Shown one piece after another: positions 24,376-33,467 of a DNA stretch of 54,904 nucleotides (positions are counted from its first letter, which is position 1; every line of letters begins with the position of its first letter). This stretch comes from Actinomyces culturomici (GTDB taxonomy: Bacteria > Actinomycetota > Actinomycetes > Actinomycetales > Actinomycetaceae), in NCBI RefSeq assembly GCF_900499005.1, contig NZ_LS991316.1, positions 1,352,313-1,407,216 of the forward strand, in the 5' to 3' direction. The notes below the pieces were generated by a model that saw only the letters and a program-made list of their open reading frames with translations, was not told the origin of the DNA and searched no databases. Both the position numbers and the translations under genes were made by a program.

Positions 24376-25578
24376 TCACTTCTTCTCGGGGAACGTGAGG
24401 AGTCTGTCGCGGTAGTACTCGTACTGCTGGCGCCGAGCCGCGATCTCCGCCGGAAGGCCCGACGAGAGGTCATTGACGAGGGCGTCGAACGAGTCGAGGA
24501 CCTCAGCGATTCGGCGCTGGACCTCAAGCGGAGGGATCGGAACGTCGATCTTCTTCAGTTCAGCCTTGGACAGATTGAATCGAGTCACACCCATCGCCGT
24601 TCTCGAAATCCGCAACCGCATTCCTGCCGACCGAAACAGATGTTTGATGAAATCCGGTTCGAATCGAGATTGTCCATTCCATCGAACACCAATACAGAAA
24701 CTATTGAGATAAGTGGGCACCTTCGGTTCCACCGTTAGAACTGAGGACATTCCCGCATCCTCTCTATTCTCAGAAGAGCCCGTCAAGAGAAGATCACCAC
24801 GACGAAGTTCAGTCTGATTCTCGCCAGGATCCACTCGAACACGCTCAGTCTGATCAAGGTCAACAGAGATGTCGCCGTAGACATTCCTGTATGTGACGAA
24901 ACGCCCGCTACCGATCCCGAAGTCGCCCTTCGCCTTCCCAGTGAGCCCGCCAAACACGGTAGAGATTTCACCCAAGGGAACCCACTCGACCTCGAACGGC
25001 GGAAGGCCGAGAATACTCGTCCGCCCCCCCTTCCTGGCGGATTCGAAGTTCAGAAGTTGGTCCCTGTAGAAGGCGTACTGCGCCCTTCTCGCTTCCAGCT
25101 CGGCTTCCAGCTCGGCTTCCAGCTTAGTAAAGGAATCCAAGATTGTCACGATTTCACGCTGGATTTCAAGCGGAGGAACCGGAATCATGAGATTCTTCAA
25201 GACCGTCTGCGTGAGGCTCGGGACACCACCGGCTTGATTAAGGTTCTCAAGATGAGCATTCGCAAGATAGTGAAAGAGGAATCTCGGATCGATTCGCTCA
25301 CCAACGATCGTGTAGAAGATCGTGTCCACCGTCCAGAAGGGCCCTTCAACGAAGTAGAGCTTATCCAGAGAGCCCTTTCGAGGGATGAGAACCGACGGAC
25401 CGGAGTAGACGAATCGATCTACCGCAGTCATTATTCCGCCAGAACCGTAAACTGGCACCGATCCGGTACCCAAGTGTTTATAGTCCGATCCATTCTTGAT
25501 TTGAACGAGTTCGCCAAGATTCTCGAAATCGACGCCATCCGGACAGCGATCGGCGATCATTCGCTCGATCCGGTTCAT
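24376..25578 (-). CDS. hsdS: type I restriction-modification specificity subunit HsdS
   Basis: 400 residues with two target-recognition domains. Each is followed by a conserved helical segment with the family signature: IPVPPLEIQREIVTILDSF near 135-153 and IPIPPLEVQRRIAEVLDSF near 347-365. Each half recognises one half of a split DNA target. The central helix contains KLEAELEAELEARRAQ, produced by 12-base repeats. The two recognition regions have markedly lower GC than the rest of the window. It overlaps hsdM by four bases (ATGA) and is followed by the GIY-YIG gene. Confidence 0.95.
   Translation of the reverse strand: MNRIERMIADRCPDGVDFENLGELVQIKNGSDYKHLGTGSVPVYGSGGIMTAVDRFVYSGPSVLIPRKGSLDKLYFVEGPFWTVDTIFYTIVGERIDPRFLFHYLANAHLENLNQAGGVPSLTQTVLKNLMIPVPPLEIQREIVTILDSFTKLEAELEAELEARRAQYAFYRDQLLNFESARKGGRTSILGLPPFEVEWVPLGEISTVFGGLTGKAKGDFGIGSGRFVTYRNVYGDISVDLDQTERVRVDPGENQTELRRGDLLLTGSSENREDAGMSSVLTVEPKVPTYLNSFCIGVRWNGQSRFEPDFIKHLFRSAGMRLRISRTAMGVTRFNLSKAELKKIDVPIPPLEVQRRIAEVLDSFDALVNDLSSGLPAEIAARRQQYEYYRDRLLTFPEKK
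25091..25126 (-). repeat. three 12-bp repeats in the HsdS central helix
   Basis: GCTTCCAGCTCG occurs at 25091-25102 and 25103-25114, and a third copy differing at the last two bases follows at 25115-25126. On the coding strand they encode repeated LEAE units, comparable to the TAEL repeats of EcoR124-type HsdS, whose number sets the spacer length of the recognition sequence. Confidence 0.88.
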
Positions 25579-27137
25579 TCCGCACCGCCCTCGAGGTCCG
25601 CGACGATCGCGTCGATCTGCGCGCGCAGCTCTGCCTGACGCTCGACGATGCCGGCGATCCGCTCATTGAGCTCGTGGATGTCGACCACCTCGCGAGTGTC
25701 CTCGGGTTCGACGTAGGAGGACACCGAGAGGTTGTAGGAGTTCTCGGCGATTCGGTCCGCCTCGACGAGCGCCGCCCGGTGGGCGATCTCCTCGCGAGCC
25801 TCCAAGGTGTCGATGACGAAGTCCCGATTCGCCTCGGTGAGAACGTTCTTATTCCCCCGGCGCTCGAACTGGTCGGAGGCGTCGAGGAACAGGATCGCGT
25901 TGTCCTTCTTCGACTTCTTCAAGACGATGATGCACGTCGCGATCGTCGTCCCGAAGAACAGGTCCCCGGGAAGCTGGATGACGGCGTCGACGTAGTTGTT
26001 GTCGACGAGGTACTGACGGATCTTCTGCTCGGCGGCGCCGCGGTAGAGGACGCCGGGGAATTCGACGATCGCCGCCGTTCCATCGACCTTGAGCCAATTG
26101 AGCATGTGCATCGTGAAGGCGAGATCCGCCTTCGACTTCGGCGCCAGCGCTCCCGCCGGGGAGAAGCGCGGATCATGCAGGAGGGCGGGATCGTCCTTGC
26201 CGATCCACTTCGTCGAATACGGCGGATTGGAGACGATCGCGTCGAAGGGCTCGTCGTCCCAGTGCGCGGGCTCGAGCAGCGTGTCGCCCAATGCGATATC
26301 GAACTTCGCGAAGTTGATGTCGTGGAGGAACATGTTGATCCGACAGAGGTTGTACGTCATCAGGTTGATCTCCTGACCGTAGAACCCGTCGACCTTGTCC
26401 GGCCCGAGGAGCTTCGCGAACTTGAGAAGAAGCGAGCCCGATCCGCACGCGGGGTCGTAGACCCGCCCGATGGAATCACGACCATCGAGGGCGATGCGGG
26501 CGAGGACCTCGCTCACCTCCTGCGGCGTGAAGAACTCGCCGCCCGACTTGCCCGCGCTCGAGGCGTACATCGTCATGAGGTACTCGTAGGCGTCGCCGAA
26601 GGCGTCGATCGCCGATTCACCGTAGGAGAGGTTCATATCGCCGATCGCGTCGAGGATCTTCACGAGCTTGAGGTTCCGCTGCGCGACCGTGTTCCCAAGC
26701 TTCGGAGAATTGACGTCGACGTCGGCGAACAGGCCGCGCATATCCTTTTCCGACCGCGTTCCGATCGACGAGCGCTCGATGTTCGCGAAGACCGTCGACA
26801 GGGTCTCGTTGAGGTTCTCGTTGTGCGCGGCGCGCGCCCGCACGTTGACGAAGAGCTCCGACGGGCGGATGAAGAAGCCCTTCTCCTCCACGATGTCGCA
26901 GCGGAATTCCTCGTCCTCGACGTCCGCATCCGGCGCCAGCGCGTAGTCGAATCCCTCGTTTCCGGCCGCGGCCTCGCCCTCGTTGATGAAATCGGTGAGA
27001 TTCTCCGAGACGAATCGATAGAAGAGGAACCCGAGAACGTAGGCCTTGAAGTCCCAGCCGTCCACCGCCCCACGCAAGTCGTTGGCGATCTGCCAAATGG
27101 TGCGATGCAGTTCAGCGCGCTGGGCGTCAGTGCTCAC
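25575..27137 (-). CDS. hsdM: type I restriction-modification DNA methyltransferase HsdM
   Basis: 520 residues. AdoMet motif DPACGSGSLLL is at 228-238 and catalytic NPPY at 304-307, diagnostic of N6-adenine methylation. The sequence GGEFFTPQEVSEVLARIAL at about 199-217 is typical of HsdM. The N-terminal helical HsdM_N domain (AQRAELHRTIWQIANDLRG) is complete. It is the first gene of the leftward hsdM-hsdS-GIY-YIG unit and overlaps hsdS by four bases. Upstream, 135 bases separate it from the tail of the SatD/membrane pair, an interval that should hold its promoter. Confidence 0.96.
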   Translation of the reverse strand: MSTDAQRAELHRTIWQIANDLRGAVDGWDFKAYVLGFLFYRFVSENLTDFINEGEAAAGNEGFDYALAPDADVEDEEFRCDIVEEKGFFIRPSELFVNVRARAAHNENLNETLSTVFANIERSSIGTRSEKDMRGLFADVDVNSPKLGNTVAQRNLKLVKILDAIGDMNLSYGESAIDAFGDAYEYLMTMYASSAGKSGGEFFTPQEVSEVLARIALDGRDSIGRVYDPACGSGSLLLKFAKLLGPDKVDGFYGQEINLMTYNLCRINMFLHDINFAKFDIALGDTLLEPAHWDDEPFDAIVSNPPYSTKWIGKDDPALLHDPRFSPAGALAPKSKADLAFTMHMLNWLKVDGTAAIVEFPGVLYRGAAEQKIRQYLVDNNYVDAVIQLPGDLFFGTTIATCIIVLKKSKKDNAILFLDASDQFERRGNKNVLTEANRDFVIDTLEAREEIAHRAALVEADRIAENSYNLSVSSYVEPEDTREVVDIHELNERIAGIVERQAELRAQIDAIVADLEGGAE

Positions 27138-27272
27138 GGCGGGGCCTCTCGATGGAATGTCCGATGCTCCCCGAAGTGTGTCACCGACCGCCCCCGACTG
27201 CGGCTTCCCGCACCCTCAAGTCACAAAAACGCGCAGTTCGCACACTGCATTTTCGCGGATCCTGGCATTCGC

Positions 27273-27695
27273 TCAGAGCGCAGTGTCGATCAACCGCATC
27301 CCGAGGAGCGCCAGCCACGACGCGGTGAGCATCGACGTCAGCGTGCCAATGAGGAAGCGCTCGGCGAAAGTCGGATCATCGCGGAGCTCCGCGAAGCGAC
27401 CAAGGCCCTTGACGGCGACGACCGCCGCGATGAGCGCCGGCTGGCCGTAGACGATGCAGGTCGCGATGGCCGCGCGCTCGAGGATGCCGACCCAGGTTCC
27501 TCCGCGATGAACGCCGATGGCGGGCGCAGGAGCTTCGAGGATCCGAGGATCCTCGGCCCCGCGATCGCGCCGCTTCGGCTCCGGGACCTTCGCGGCACGC
27601 AGGACGAGGACGGTGACGGCCCAACCGATGAGGACCGCGGCGAGGACGACGCCGAGGCGCGCGCACTCGACGAGGAGCACTGTGCGGATCTCCAT
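27273..27695 (-). CDS. small membrane protein downstream of the SatD-like gene
   Basis: 140 residues with three hydrophobic segments: about 8-32 (LLVECARLGVVLAAVLIGWAV core), about 75-92 and about 115-138. It starts three bases after the stop of the SatD-like gene on the same strand, so the pair is one operon. The segment GRFAELRDDPTFAERFLIGTL is reminiscent of small membrane partners found with SatD proteins. Function unknown; a membrane effector of whatever SatD senses is possible but speculative. Confidence 0.75.
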   Translation of the reverse strand: MEIRTVLLVECARLGVVLAAVLIGWAVTVLVLRAAKVPEPKRRDRGAEDPRILEAPAPAIGVHRGGTWVGILERAAIATCIVYGQPALIAAVVAVKGLGRFAELRDDPTFAERFLIGTLTSMLTASWLALLGMRLIDTAL

Positions 27696-27698
27696 CGA

Positions 27699-28295
27699 CT
27701 ACTCCCCTCCGTCGCACTCCCTCAAGAGCCTGTCGAGCAGACCGTAGCAGGCGCGCTCCTCCCGACGCCCGGCAAGGGCGTAGGCCTGTGAGACGGCGGA
27801 TTGCGAGACGCCGAGCTCCTCCGCCGCCTGCACCATCGTCTCGTTCCGCTCAACGGCGTCGACGATCTCCCACTGGCGGGTCGTGCGCGACGCGGACACC
27901 ACCTCGATGAGGTGGAGGAGGGCCTCCCCCTGTGCTGCGGCGTCCTCGTTCGATGCCCGAAGCGCGATCGACCGCCGCGAGCTCTTGATGGAGTCCAAGG
28001 CCGTTCGCGCGTGGACGAAGACCTCTCCCCTGCCCGAGCGGGAGTCGGGCGCATCGGGGGCGAAGTCGAGCTCTCCCTCCCCCGCACCGATCCCGCAGCG
28101 CCAGCTTTCCGATCGGAGGACGATCCCGACGATCTCGATGACCTGATTGGCGTCGGCGGCGACGCCCTGGACCTCGTCGCCGGCCGTGCGGACGAAGGGA
28201 CTCCGGAGTTCACGCTCGTTGAGGACATCAAGAAGCTCGGGCACCCGATCCTCGTCATCGCGCGATCGGCGCTGATCTATCGTGAGGACGAACAT
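27699..28295 (-). CDS. SatD-like protein with C-terminal helix-turn-helix
   Basis: 198 residues. The N-terminal part has the SatD pattern: VLTIDQRRSRD, then SPFVRTAGDEVQGVAADANQVIEIV, then WRCGIGAGEGELDF and a later GRGEVFVHARTALDSIK. SatD was first described in the acid-tolerance operon of Streptococcus mutans, and its biochemical role is unclear. The C-terminal NETMVQAAEELGVSQSAVSQAYALAG is a helix-turn-helix, so it may bind DNA. It forms an operon with the small membrane gene and lies beside the restriction locus. Confidence 0.8.
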   Translation of the reverse strand: MFVLTIDQRRSRDDEDRVPELLDVLNERELRSPFVRTAGDEVQGVAADANQVIEIVGIVLRSESWRCGIGAGEGELDFAPDAPDSRSGRGEVFVHARTALDSIKSSRRSIALRASNEDAAAQGEALLHLIEVVSASRTTRQWEIVDAVERNETMVQAAEELGVSQSAVSQAYALAGRREERACYGLLDRLLRECDGGE

Positions 28296-28404
28296 CTCCC
28301 CTCCTTCATCACCGTGGATTAAGCGTAGCAGCTAATGGTCCAATACTTAAGTGCAAGAGCTTCATTCTCCGAGTCAAGGCGAGCAGTGGAAGGAGGGAAC
28401 CTGA

Positions 28405-28707
28405 ATGTCGAAGGAACCGCAGGACGATGCGCCTGACGGCACCTACCCGAGCGGCGGAACCGAGTACGTGATCTTCGATCCGGAGGACGACATCGCGGCC
28501 CCACGAGTGTGGGACGTCGGCGAATACTGCGACGGCGACGCCATCATCGGGCCGAAGCTCGTGACATTCGATCGCCGAACGATCCTCAATCTCTGGACCG
28601 ACTTCCCCGAGAAGTTCACCGACGAGCAGATCGACGTCCTGCGGGAGGAACGCCCCTTCTGGTACGAGTTCTTCGCGAGTCGACTCACCGGCTTGGCGAA
28701 TGAGTAG
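28405..28707 (+). CDS. hypothetical acidic protein
   Basis: 100 residues starting MSKEPQDDAPDGTYPSGG, with GGAAGGAGG upstream as a strong ribosome site. It is acidic, with aromatic residues clustered near the C-terminus (ERPFWYEFFASRL). No membrane segment or catalytic motif is visible and the family is not recognised. It is divergent from the SatD-like gene (109 bases between). Some low-GC sequence in the intervening region suggests that this gene belongs to the accessory island. Confidence 0.7.
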   Translation: MSKEPQDDAPDGTYPSGGTEYVIFDPEDDIAAPRVWDVGEYCDGDAIIGPKLVTFDRRTILNLWTDFPEKFTDEQIDVLREERPFWYEFFASRLTGLANE

Positions 28708-29134
28708 GCGCCGTCAGGACTGCTCGTTCTCGAAGCGCTCCGCGCTCGGCCGGTGATCGGAAGAGGCGCTGGCGGTATCCGCACATCCCACCTCATCACA
28801 CGACTTCGGAAGATCCTCCTGCGACCGAGCGGATCGGGGCGACCTGGATCGCACACTCGGTGCCCGTTTCCACCCGCCACGCACGTTGAGACGGCGATGC
28901 AGGTCATGCGGGGCGCCGATTCCGTACGCGGAGCGACCTGGATCGCACACTCGGCGCAACTCCCCACCCGCCACGCACGTCGAGACGGCGATCCAAGTCA
29001 TCCGAAGCGCCGGCAAGCGACCAAACCCGAACTGTGAAGAGACACTTCACCCACCGGTCCCGAAGCAGAACTGCCTTCAGGGCCGAGCACCGCTAGGGTG
29101 GACGGACGCACTCCCGAACGACCCGGAGGACCCC
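28708..29134. other. gene-free stretch with two 94-bp-period repeats
   Basis: Two copies of the palindromic element, in inverted orientation relative to the 8-kb array, fill 28841-28999. At 29027-29041, ACTGTGAAGAG and its surroundings resemble the dispersed motif near 8851. No gene is visible in this stretch; 28708-28840 is featureless. Confidence 0.75.
28841..28999 (-). repeat. two copies of the 94-bp palindromic element (inverted)
   Basis: Palindromes at 28841-28905 and 28935-28999, starts exactly 94 bases apart. On the minus strand they read GACTTGGATCGCCGTCTCG ... CCGAGTGTGCGATCCAGGTC. Loop sequences differ from the 8-kb copies, but the stem arms and the spacer core (GGAATC, read on the minus strand) are kept. 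Confidence 0.9.
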
Positions 29135-29548
29135 GTGACCCGCTTCGCCGCCCAGCCCCTTCGACTCGTCGCGATCGGCGCGATCGCCCTCGTCGCTCTT
29201 ACCGGATGCGCGAACGAGGCCGAGGATTCCAGCGCGAGCGCGGCAGCCCCGGCCTCGCCGAGCGCGCAATCCGCGCAGATCGGAACCCTCATCGACGTGC
29301 GGACCGCCGAGGAGTACGCCGCCGGGCACCTCGAAGGCGCGATCAACATCGACGTCACCGCCGCCGACTTCCAGGAGAAGATCGCCGACCTCGACAAGAC
29401 GGGGGCCTACACGCTCTACTGCCGCTCGGGGAAGCGCGCCGAACGGGCCGCCGGGATCATGCGCGATGCAGGATTCGCGAACGTCACGAACGCCGGCGGA
29501 TACGAGCAGGCGTCGACCGCCCTCAGCCTCCCGATCGTCACCGAATAG
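29135..29548 (+). CDS. rhodanese-domain lipoprotein
   Basis: 137 residues from a GTG start. The signal sequence LVAIGAIALVALTGC has a lipobox (LTGC, Cys25), so the protein should be lipid-anchored outside the membrane. A rhodanese domain follows, with DVRTAEEYAAGHLEGAINID and the active-site loop YCRSGKRAERA (Cys96). Secreted single rhodanese domains transfer sulfane sulfur or act in thiol chemistry; the acceptor is unknown. A Ser/Ala linker (about 32-47) separates the anchor from the domain. It stands alone between the repeats and the type VII-like operon. Confidence 0.9.
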   Translation: MTRFAAQPLRLVAIGAIALVALTGCANEAEDSSASAAAPASPSAQSAQIGTLIDVRTAEEYAAGHLEGAINIDVTAADFQEKIADLDKTGAYTLYCRSGKRAERAAGIMRDAGFANVTNAGGYEQASTALSLPIVTE

Positions 29549-29695
29549 GGACCCAACGCCTCGGATTCTCGCCCTCAGGGCCGGAGAGAAGCACCCGATG
29601 AGAGCCCTCCCCACTGCGGAACCGCACGGGGTCGTCGTTGTGCTCTCCCTCACCGACCGATAGTCTGCCCGCAGGACCACCGCGACCGAAAGGCC

Positions 29696-30034
29696 ATGAT
29701 GACCCTCGAGTTCGACCGAGACGCCGTCGGCGTCAACGCTCGCAAGGACTGGAAGGACTGCGAGGAGTTCGGGAGCATCGGCTCCTTCCTCCCCACGATC
29801 CCCACCTACTCCGCCGCCCTCGACCTGCCCGCCGGCGACAACTCCGGGGTCTCCGCCCTGCGCGCCGCCGCCAGGTCATTCCTCACGGACATGCGCTACG
29901 TCGCCCTCGAGTTCAACGACGCGTGCGCGACCCTCGGAGCGGGCCAGGAGGAGACGATCGACAACTTCGACTCCACCGAGTACCAGTCGACGTCCAACTT
30001 CGTCGACATCGCCAACCGGATGGAGGGACGCTGA
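29696..30034 (+). CDS. small ESX/WXG100-like helical protein
   Basis: 112 residues starting MMTLEFDRDAVGVNARKDW (either of the two Met codons). It is helical and close in length to ESAT-6/WXG100 partners but lacks a clear WxG turn. It ends in one base shared with the ATG of the next gene, so the two are co-translated. Small helical proteins in this position usually pair with the N-terminus of the larger type VII substrate and take it to the secretion motor. The assignment rests on size, context and helix pattern, not on a recognised motif. Confidence 0.72.
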   Translation: MMTLEFDRDAVGVNARKDWKDCEEFGSIGSFLPTIPTYSAALDLPAGDNSGVSALRAAARSFLTDMRYVALEFNDACATLGAGQEETIDNFDSTEYQSTSNFVDIANRMEGR

Positions 30035-32817
30035 TGACCACCGGCGCAGAGGCGATGCCGCTCCCCGACGACGTGAGCGCCGCCTGCACAACGCTGAGCG
30101 ACGACCTCAAAGCCGTCGCCACCCGCATCTCCCACACCCAGGTCGCCGCCGACACCCAGACCGGCGTGCCCGGATGGTCCGGAGACGCGGCCGACGCCTA
30201 CATCGACTCCGTCCAGAAGCTCGGCGCTCACGCCCGCGAATTCGCCGAGGTCTTCGCCAAGCCGAAGCAGGCGATCCTCACCTGGTCGGAGGCGGTCGCC
30301 ACCGCCCGGAACACGACGGTCCCGAGGCTCCAGGAGCGCTACGACCAGGCCCAGACCGACTACGAGACCGGGATCGACAATCTCAACGCCGAGGTCCGCC
30401 GACGCGAATCCGCCGGAGAGGTCGTCGAGCAGAGCGAAGTCGACTCGCGCGCCGAAACCCTCAAGCAGACGCGCGACGAGACCCAAAGGGGCATCGTCGC
30501 CGAGTACGAGACCGCGATGAACTCCCTCGACGACGAGGCCCAGACCGCCGCCAACGCCTTCACCGGGGCGTCGAACGCCTACCTCGGCGAAGGGACCTCG
30601 CGCACGCGCAACGGAATCGGCTCCGTCCTCTTCGACGACATCCCCGTCGTCGACGGGCAGGCCGAATGGGAGTACGCGCAGGAAATCGCCCCCGAGATCG
30701 CGCGGGCGATGCGCGACGAGGACCTCACCCCCGAGGAGCTCATCGCATTCCAGGAGAAGTACGGGAACCTCCTCAACAGCCCCTTCGTCGCGAACGCCCT
30801 CATGGAGGAGCTGAGCGCCGACGAACTCAACAAGTTCGCGATGCGCGCCGCGGCCCTCGACTACGAGCTCGACTACGACCACCCCGACCTCGTCGACACC
30901 GTCCTCAAGGAAATCGGCACGACGATGGTTCTCTCGACCGGCGGCATCAACGCCGACCCGGCGCTCGCGCAGCAGAACGAGGCCTTCCTCGCGGCCCGCG
31001 GCGGACTCCTCGGAAACAAGGGCGAGACGATGGACATCCTCGTCGCCCACCAGATCGACGAGTACAAGAGCGCCGGCCGAACCGAGTACGACTACCAGGA
31101 CATCAGCGACCGCGGACCGATGGGCCTCTTCACGGGCTACTCGATCTTCGCCCAGCTCACCGCAGGAGCCGGAATCGCGAACCCCGACCTCGCGCTCGGC
31201 CCGCAGTTCTACACCGCCAACAACGGCACCTCGATGGCCGACGACATCGTCGCCTGGGACCACGAATCGCTGGAGGGCGCGCGAGTCGCGACCTTCGGAC
31301 ACATGTGGGCCGGTCGCGGGACGATGCTCATCGGATACGACCCCGCCATCCGCGACCCCCTGCACGCCCTCTACCTCCTCTCCGACACCCCGGACTCCCT
31401 CGACGGCGGCGCGGGCTCCGAGGCCCTGCGGGCCGCGGAACAGGAGCGCCTCGGCGCGATGCGCCAGTTCCTCACCCGCGACACCCCCTTCAACGTCGGG
31501 GACAACCCGATGGACATGACCCGTTACCTCACGGGGCACCGCGTCCACGACCACGACTTCTTCGGATTCCAAGACGGCGGCGAGGCCTTCGGCTCCATGC
31601 TGAGCGACGCCGGCGCCCCCGACCCGAACGCGAAGCTCACGCCCCCGAACCCCGCGGACTACGGCGGCCCGAACGACCCCGACTTCCTCGAGGCGCAGCG
31701 CCTCTTCCGCGAGGCGAGCGCCGACGACGAACGACGCGCCGAGATCGCCGCGAACTTCCTCTTCGGATACGAGGACGGCCTCGACACGAACCACGACCGC
31801 TGGTGGTGGGGCGACCAGGACCAGGACCACGGCCAAGACGTCTTCGGCAAGGCCAATGCCTCCCTGCGCTCGTGGGCGGGCACGATCCTCGCTCCCCACA
31901 TCGAGGGAATCGCGGCGAGCCTTGACGAGGCCGCGCAGCACAACGGCACCGTCACCGGCGCCGACGGCCGCCACCAGATCGCGTTCGACAACGCCATGCG
32001 CGACAGACTCCTCGGGAAGAACGGCTTCTTCACCGACATCGGCTTCGACAACCCCGAAATCAACGACAACGGCACGCCGAATGACAAGTCCGACGACTAC
32101 TACGTCGGCGGGCGCGCCCCCGCGACCGAGAACCTCATGCTCGCCGCCCAGAGCGCCTACCGCGCCGACCTCGCCGACGCGGTTCAGGGCATCGGCGGCC
32201 GATCTGTCGACAACGTGACCGACGCCTGGTCGCCGATGATGGAGTCGCTCTTCACCGCTCCGGAGAACGCCAGCCAAGAGGCCATCGAAGCCCTCAACGC
32301 GCGCAACGAGCGCTGGCAGAAACTCATCAAGGCCGGAATCGGCGCCGTCCCCTTCGGAGACATCGTCGAGGGCGTCGTCGACAACGAGGCGACCCAGAAG
32401 GCGGCGAAGTACTTCATCGACCAGGCGAAGTCGAACGGCGTCGCCCCCGTCCTCGACTCCTTCCTCACGACCGACGGCTCCAACCTCGTCGAGAAGACGA
32501 CGAAGGAGTCGATGGTCTACGACTACATGAAATCCTCGCTCTACCAGGAGGTCTCGACGCACGGGGACTTTGCCGGAGCATCGATCCCCCTCGACGCGTA
32601 CAACACGTCTCTCGGCGCCTCAGAACGCTTCGTCGACGCGAACGGAAACGTCCTCCCCTACGACTCCATGAATCCGAAGCAGCGCACCGCCTTCCAGAGG
32701 TTCATCGCGGAGAACGGCGACTCGATCGGCTACTCGGGGAACTCGAACTACGTGGAAACCTCGGTCAACAATGCGCGCCAGTTGCACGGAGACGCGCGGA
32801 TCATTCACGGAGACTGA
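30034..32817 (+). CDS. large type VII-secretion-like substrate (WXG-type N-terminus), DUF6571-like
   Basis: 927 residues. The N-terminal ~100 residues are helical with a WSG turn (TGVPGWSGDAADAY, Trp48) as in WXG100 proteins, followed by coiled-coil sequence rich in Glu/Gln (LQERYDQAQTDYE ... LKQTRDETQRGIVAE). The long remainder (about 250-927) is soluble and acidic, has no signal peptide and resembles DUF6571-type actinobacterial proteins. No known toxin motif stands out. The start ATG overlaps the preceding stop; the lipoprotein gene follows four bases after the stop. It is most likely an exported effector or surface protein. Export is inferred, since the other secretion genes are not in the window apart from the distant FHA-FtsK ATPase. 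Confidence 0.8.
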   Translation: MTTGAEAMPLPDDVSAACTTLSDDLKAVATRISHTQVAADTQTGVPGWSGDAADAYIDSVQKLGAHAREFAEVFAKPKQAILTWSEAVATARNTTVPRLQERYDQAQTDYETGIDNLNAEVRRRESAGEVVEQSEVDSRAETLKQTRDETQRGIVAEYETAMNSLDDEAQTAANAFTGASNAYLGEGTSRTRNGIGSVLFDDIPVVDGQAEWEYAQEIAPEIARAMRDEDLTPEELIAFQEKYGNLLNSPFVANALMEELSADELNKFAMRAAALDYELDYDHPDLVDTVLKEIGTTMVLSTGGINADPALAQQNEAFLAARGGLLGNKGETMDILVAHQIDEYKSAGRTEYDYQDISDRGPMGLFTGYSIFAQLTAGAGIANPDLALGPQFYTANNGTSMADDIVAWDHESLEGARVATFGHMWAGRGTMLIGYDPAIRDPLHALYLLSDTPDSLDGGAGSEALRAAEQERLGAMRQFLTRDTPFNVGDNPMDMTRYLTGHRVHDHDFFGFQDGGEAFGSMLSDAGAPDPNAKLTPPNPADYGGPNDPDFLEAQRLFREASADDERRAEIAANFLFGYEDGLDTNHDRWWWGDQDQDHGQDVFGKANASLRSWAGTILAPHIEGIAASLDEAAQHNGTVTGADGRHQIAFDNAMRDRLLGKNGFFTDIGFDNPEINDNGTPNDKSDDYYVGGRAPATENLMLAAQSAYRADLADAVQGIGGRSVDNVTDAWSPMMESLFTAPENASQEAIEALNARNERWQKLIKAGIGAVPFGDIVEGVVDNEATQKAAKYFIDQAKSNGVAPVLDSFLTTDGSNLVEKTTKESMVYDYMKSSLYQEVSTHGDFAGASIPLDAYNTSLGASERFVDANGNVLPYDSMNPKQRTAFQRFIAENGDSIGYSGNSNYVETSVNNARQLHGDARIIHGD

Positions 32818-32820
32818 CGC

Positions 32821-33450
32821 ATGAGCCTTTCGCACCCGACTCACCGGCGGGCCTTCGCCCTCGCCCTCGCCGCGACGATCGCCCTCGCAGCGTGCACCCA
32901 GACCACCACTTCCCCCACGTCGACCAAGGAGACGCCCATGTCCGCCTCGATGACCGTCACGATCTCCCAGGACGACGCCGACCGCCTCGCCCTCACCGCA
33001 CCGGACGGTTGGACAGTCGCCGAGAACTCTCTGTCCGGCCCCAACCACTACCTCGCGACCTCGAACGCGGACGGAAGCGGCGCGGCGATCCGCGTCAATC
33101 GCACCTCTCCGAAGGACCTCGCCTTCGTCTACAACTATCCGGACTCCGTGCCCTTCGACGTCGACGTCGACGCCCATTACCGTGAGGGACTCTCCTCGAC
33201 GGAGCAGGACCCGCAAGCGTCGGAGTTGACGGAGCTCCCCGCCCGCTCTTTCGGCGACGCACGCGCGCTCGGCTACTCCTACCTCTGGATCAAGTCAGAC
33301 GACCCCCATTACGAAGAGGCGTGGGTACTGGCTCGCCGCGACGGACTCTGGGAGGTCACCGCCCGCTCCGCGACGGGCGAGACCTCGCTTCCCGCCGAGG
33401 CCGCGACGGCGCTCGATTCGATCCGCTGGAGCGCCGACTCGGGATCCTGA
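32821..33450 (+). CDS. lipoprotein of the type VII-like operon
   Basis: 209 residues. The signal peptide AFALALAATIALAAC ends in a lipobox with Cys25, followed by a Thr/Ser linker. The mature part is a beta-rich domain (LTAPDGWTVAENSLSGPNHY ... GLWEVTARSATGETSLPAEA). It starts four bases after the large substrate gene. Lipoproteins in this position are often immunity or surface-assembly partners, so an immunity role is possible but not shown. No homologue is recognised. It converges with the cation efflux gene at 33468. Confidence 0.82.
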   Translation: MSLSHPTHRRAFALALAATIALAACTQTTTSPTSTKETPMSASMTVTISQDDADRLALTAPDGWTVAENSLSGPNHYLATSNADGSGAAIRVNRTSPKDLAFVYNYPDSVPFDVDVDAHYREGLSSTEQDPQASELTELPARSFGDARALGYSYLWIKSDDPHYEEAWVLARRDGLWEVTARSATGETSLPAEAATALDSIRWSADSGS

Positions 33451-33467
33451 CCCGACGGCGCCCCTCG

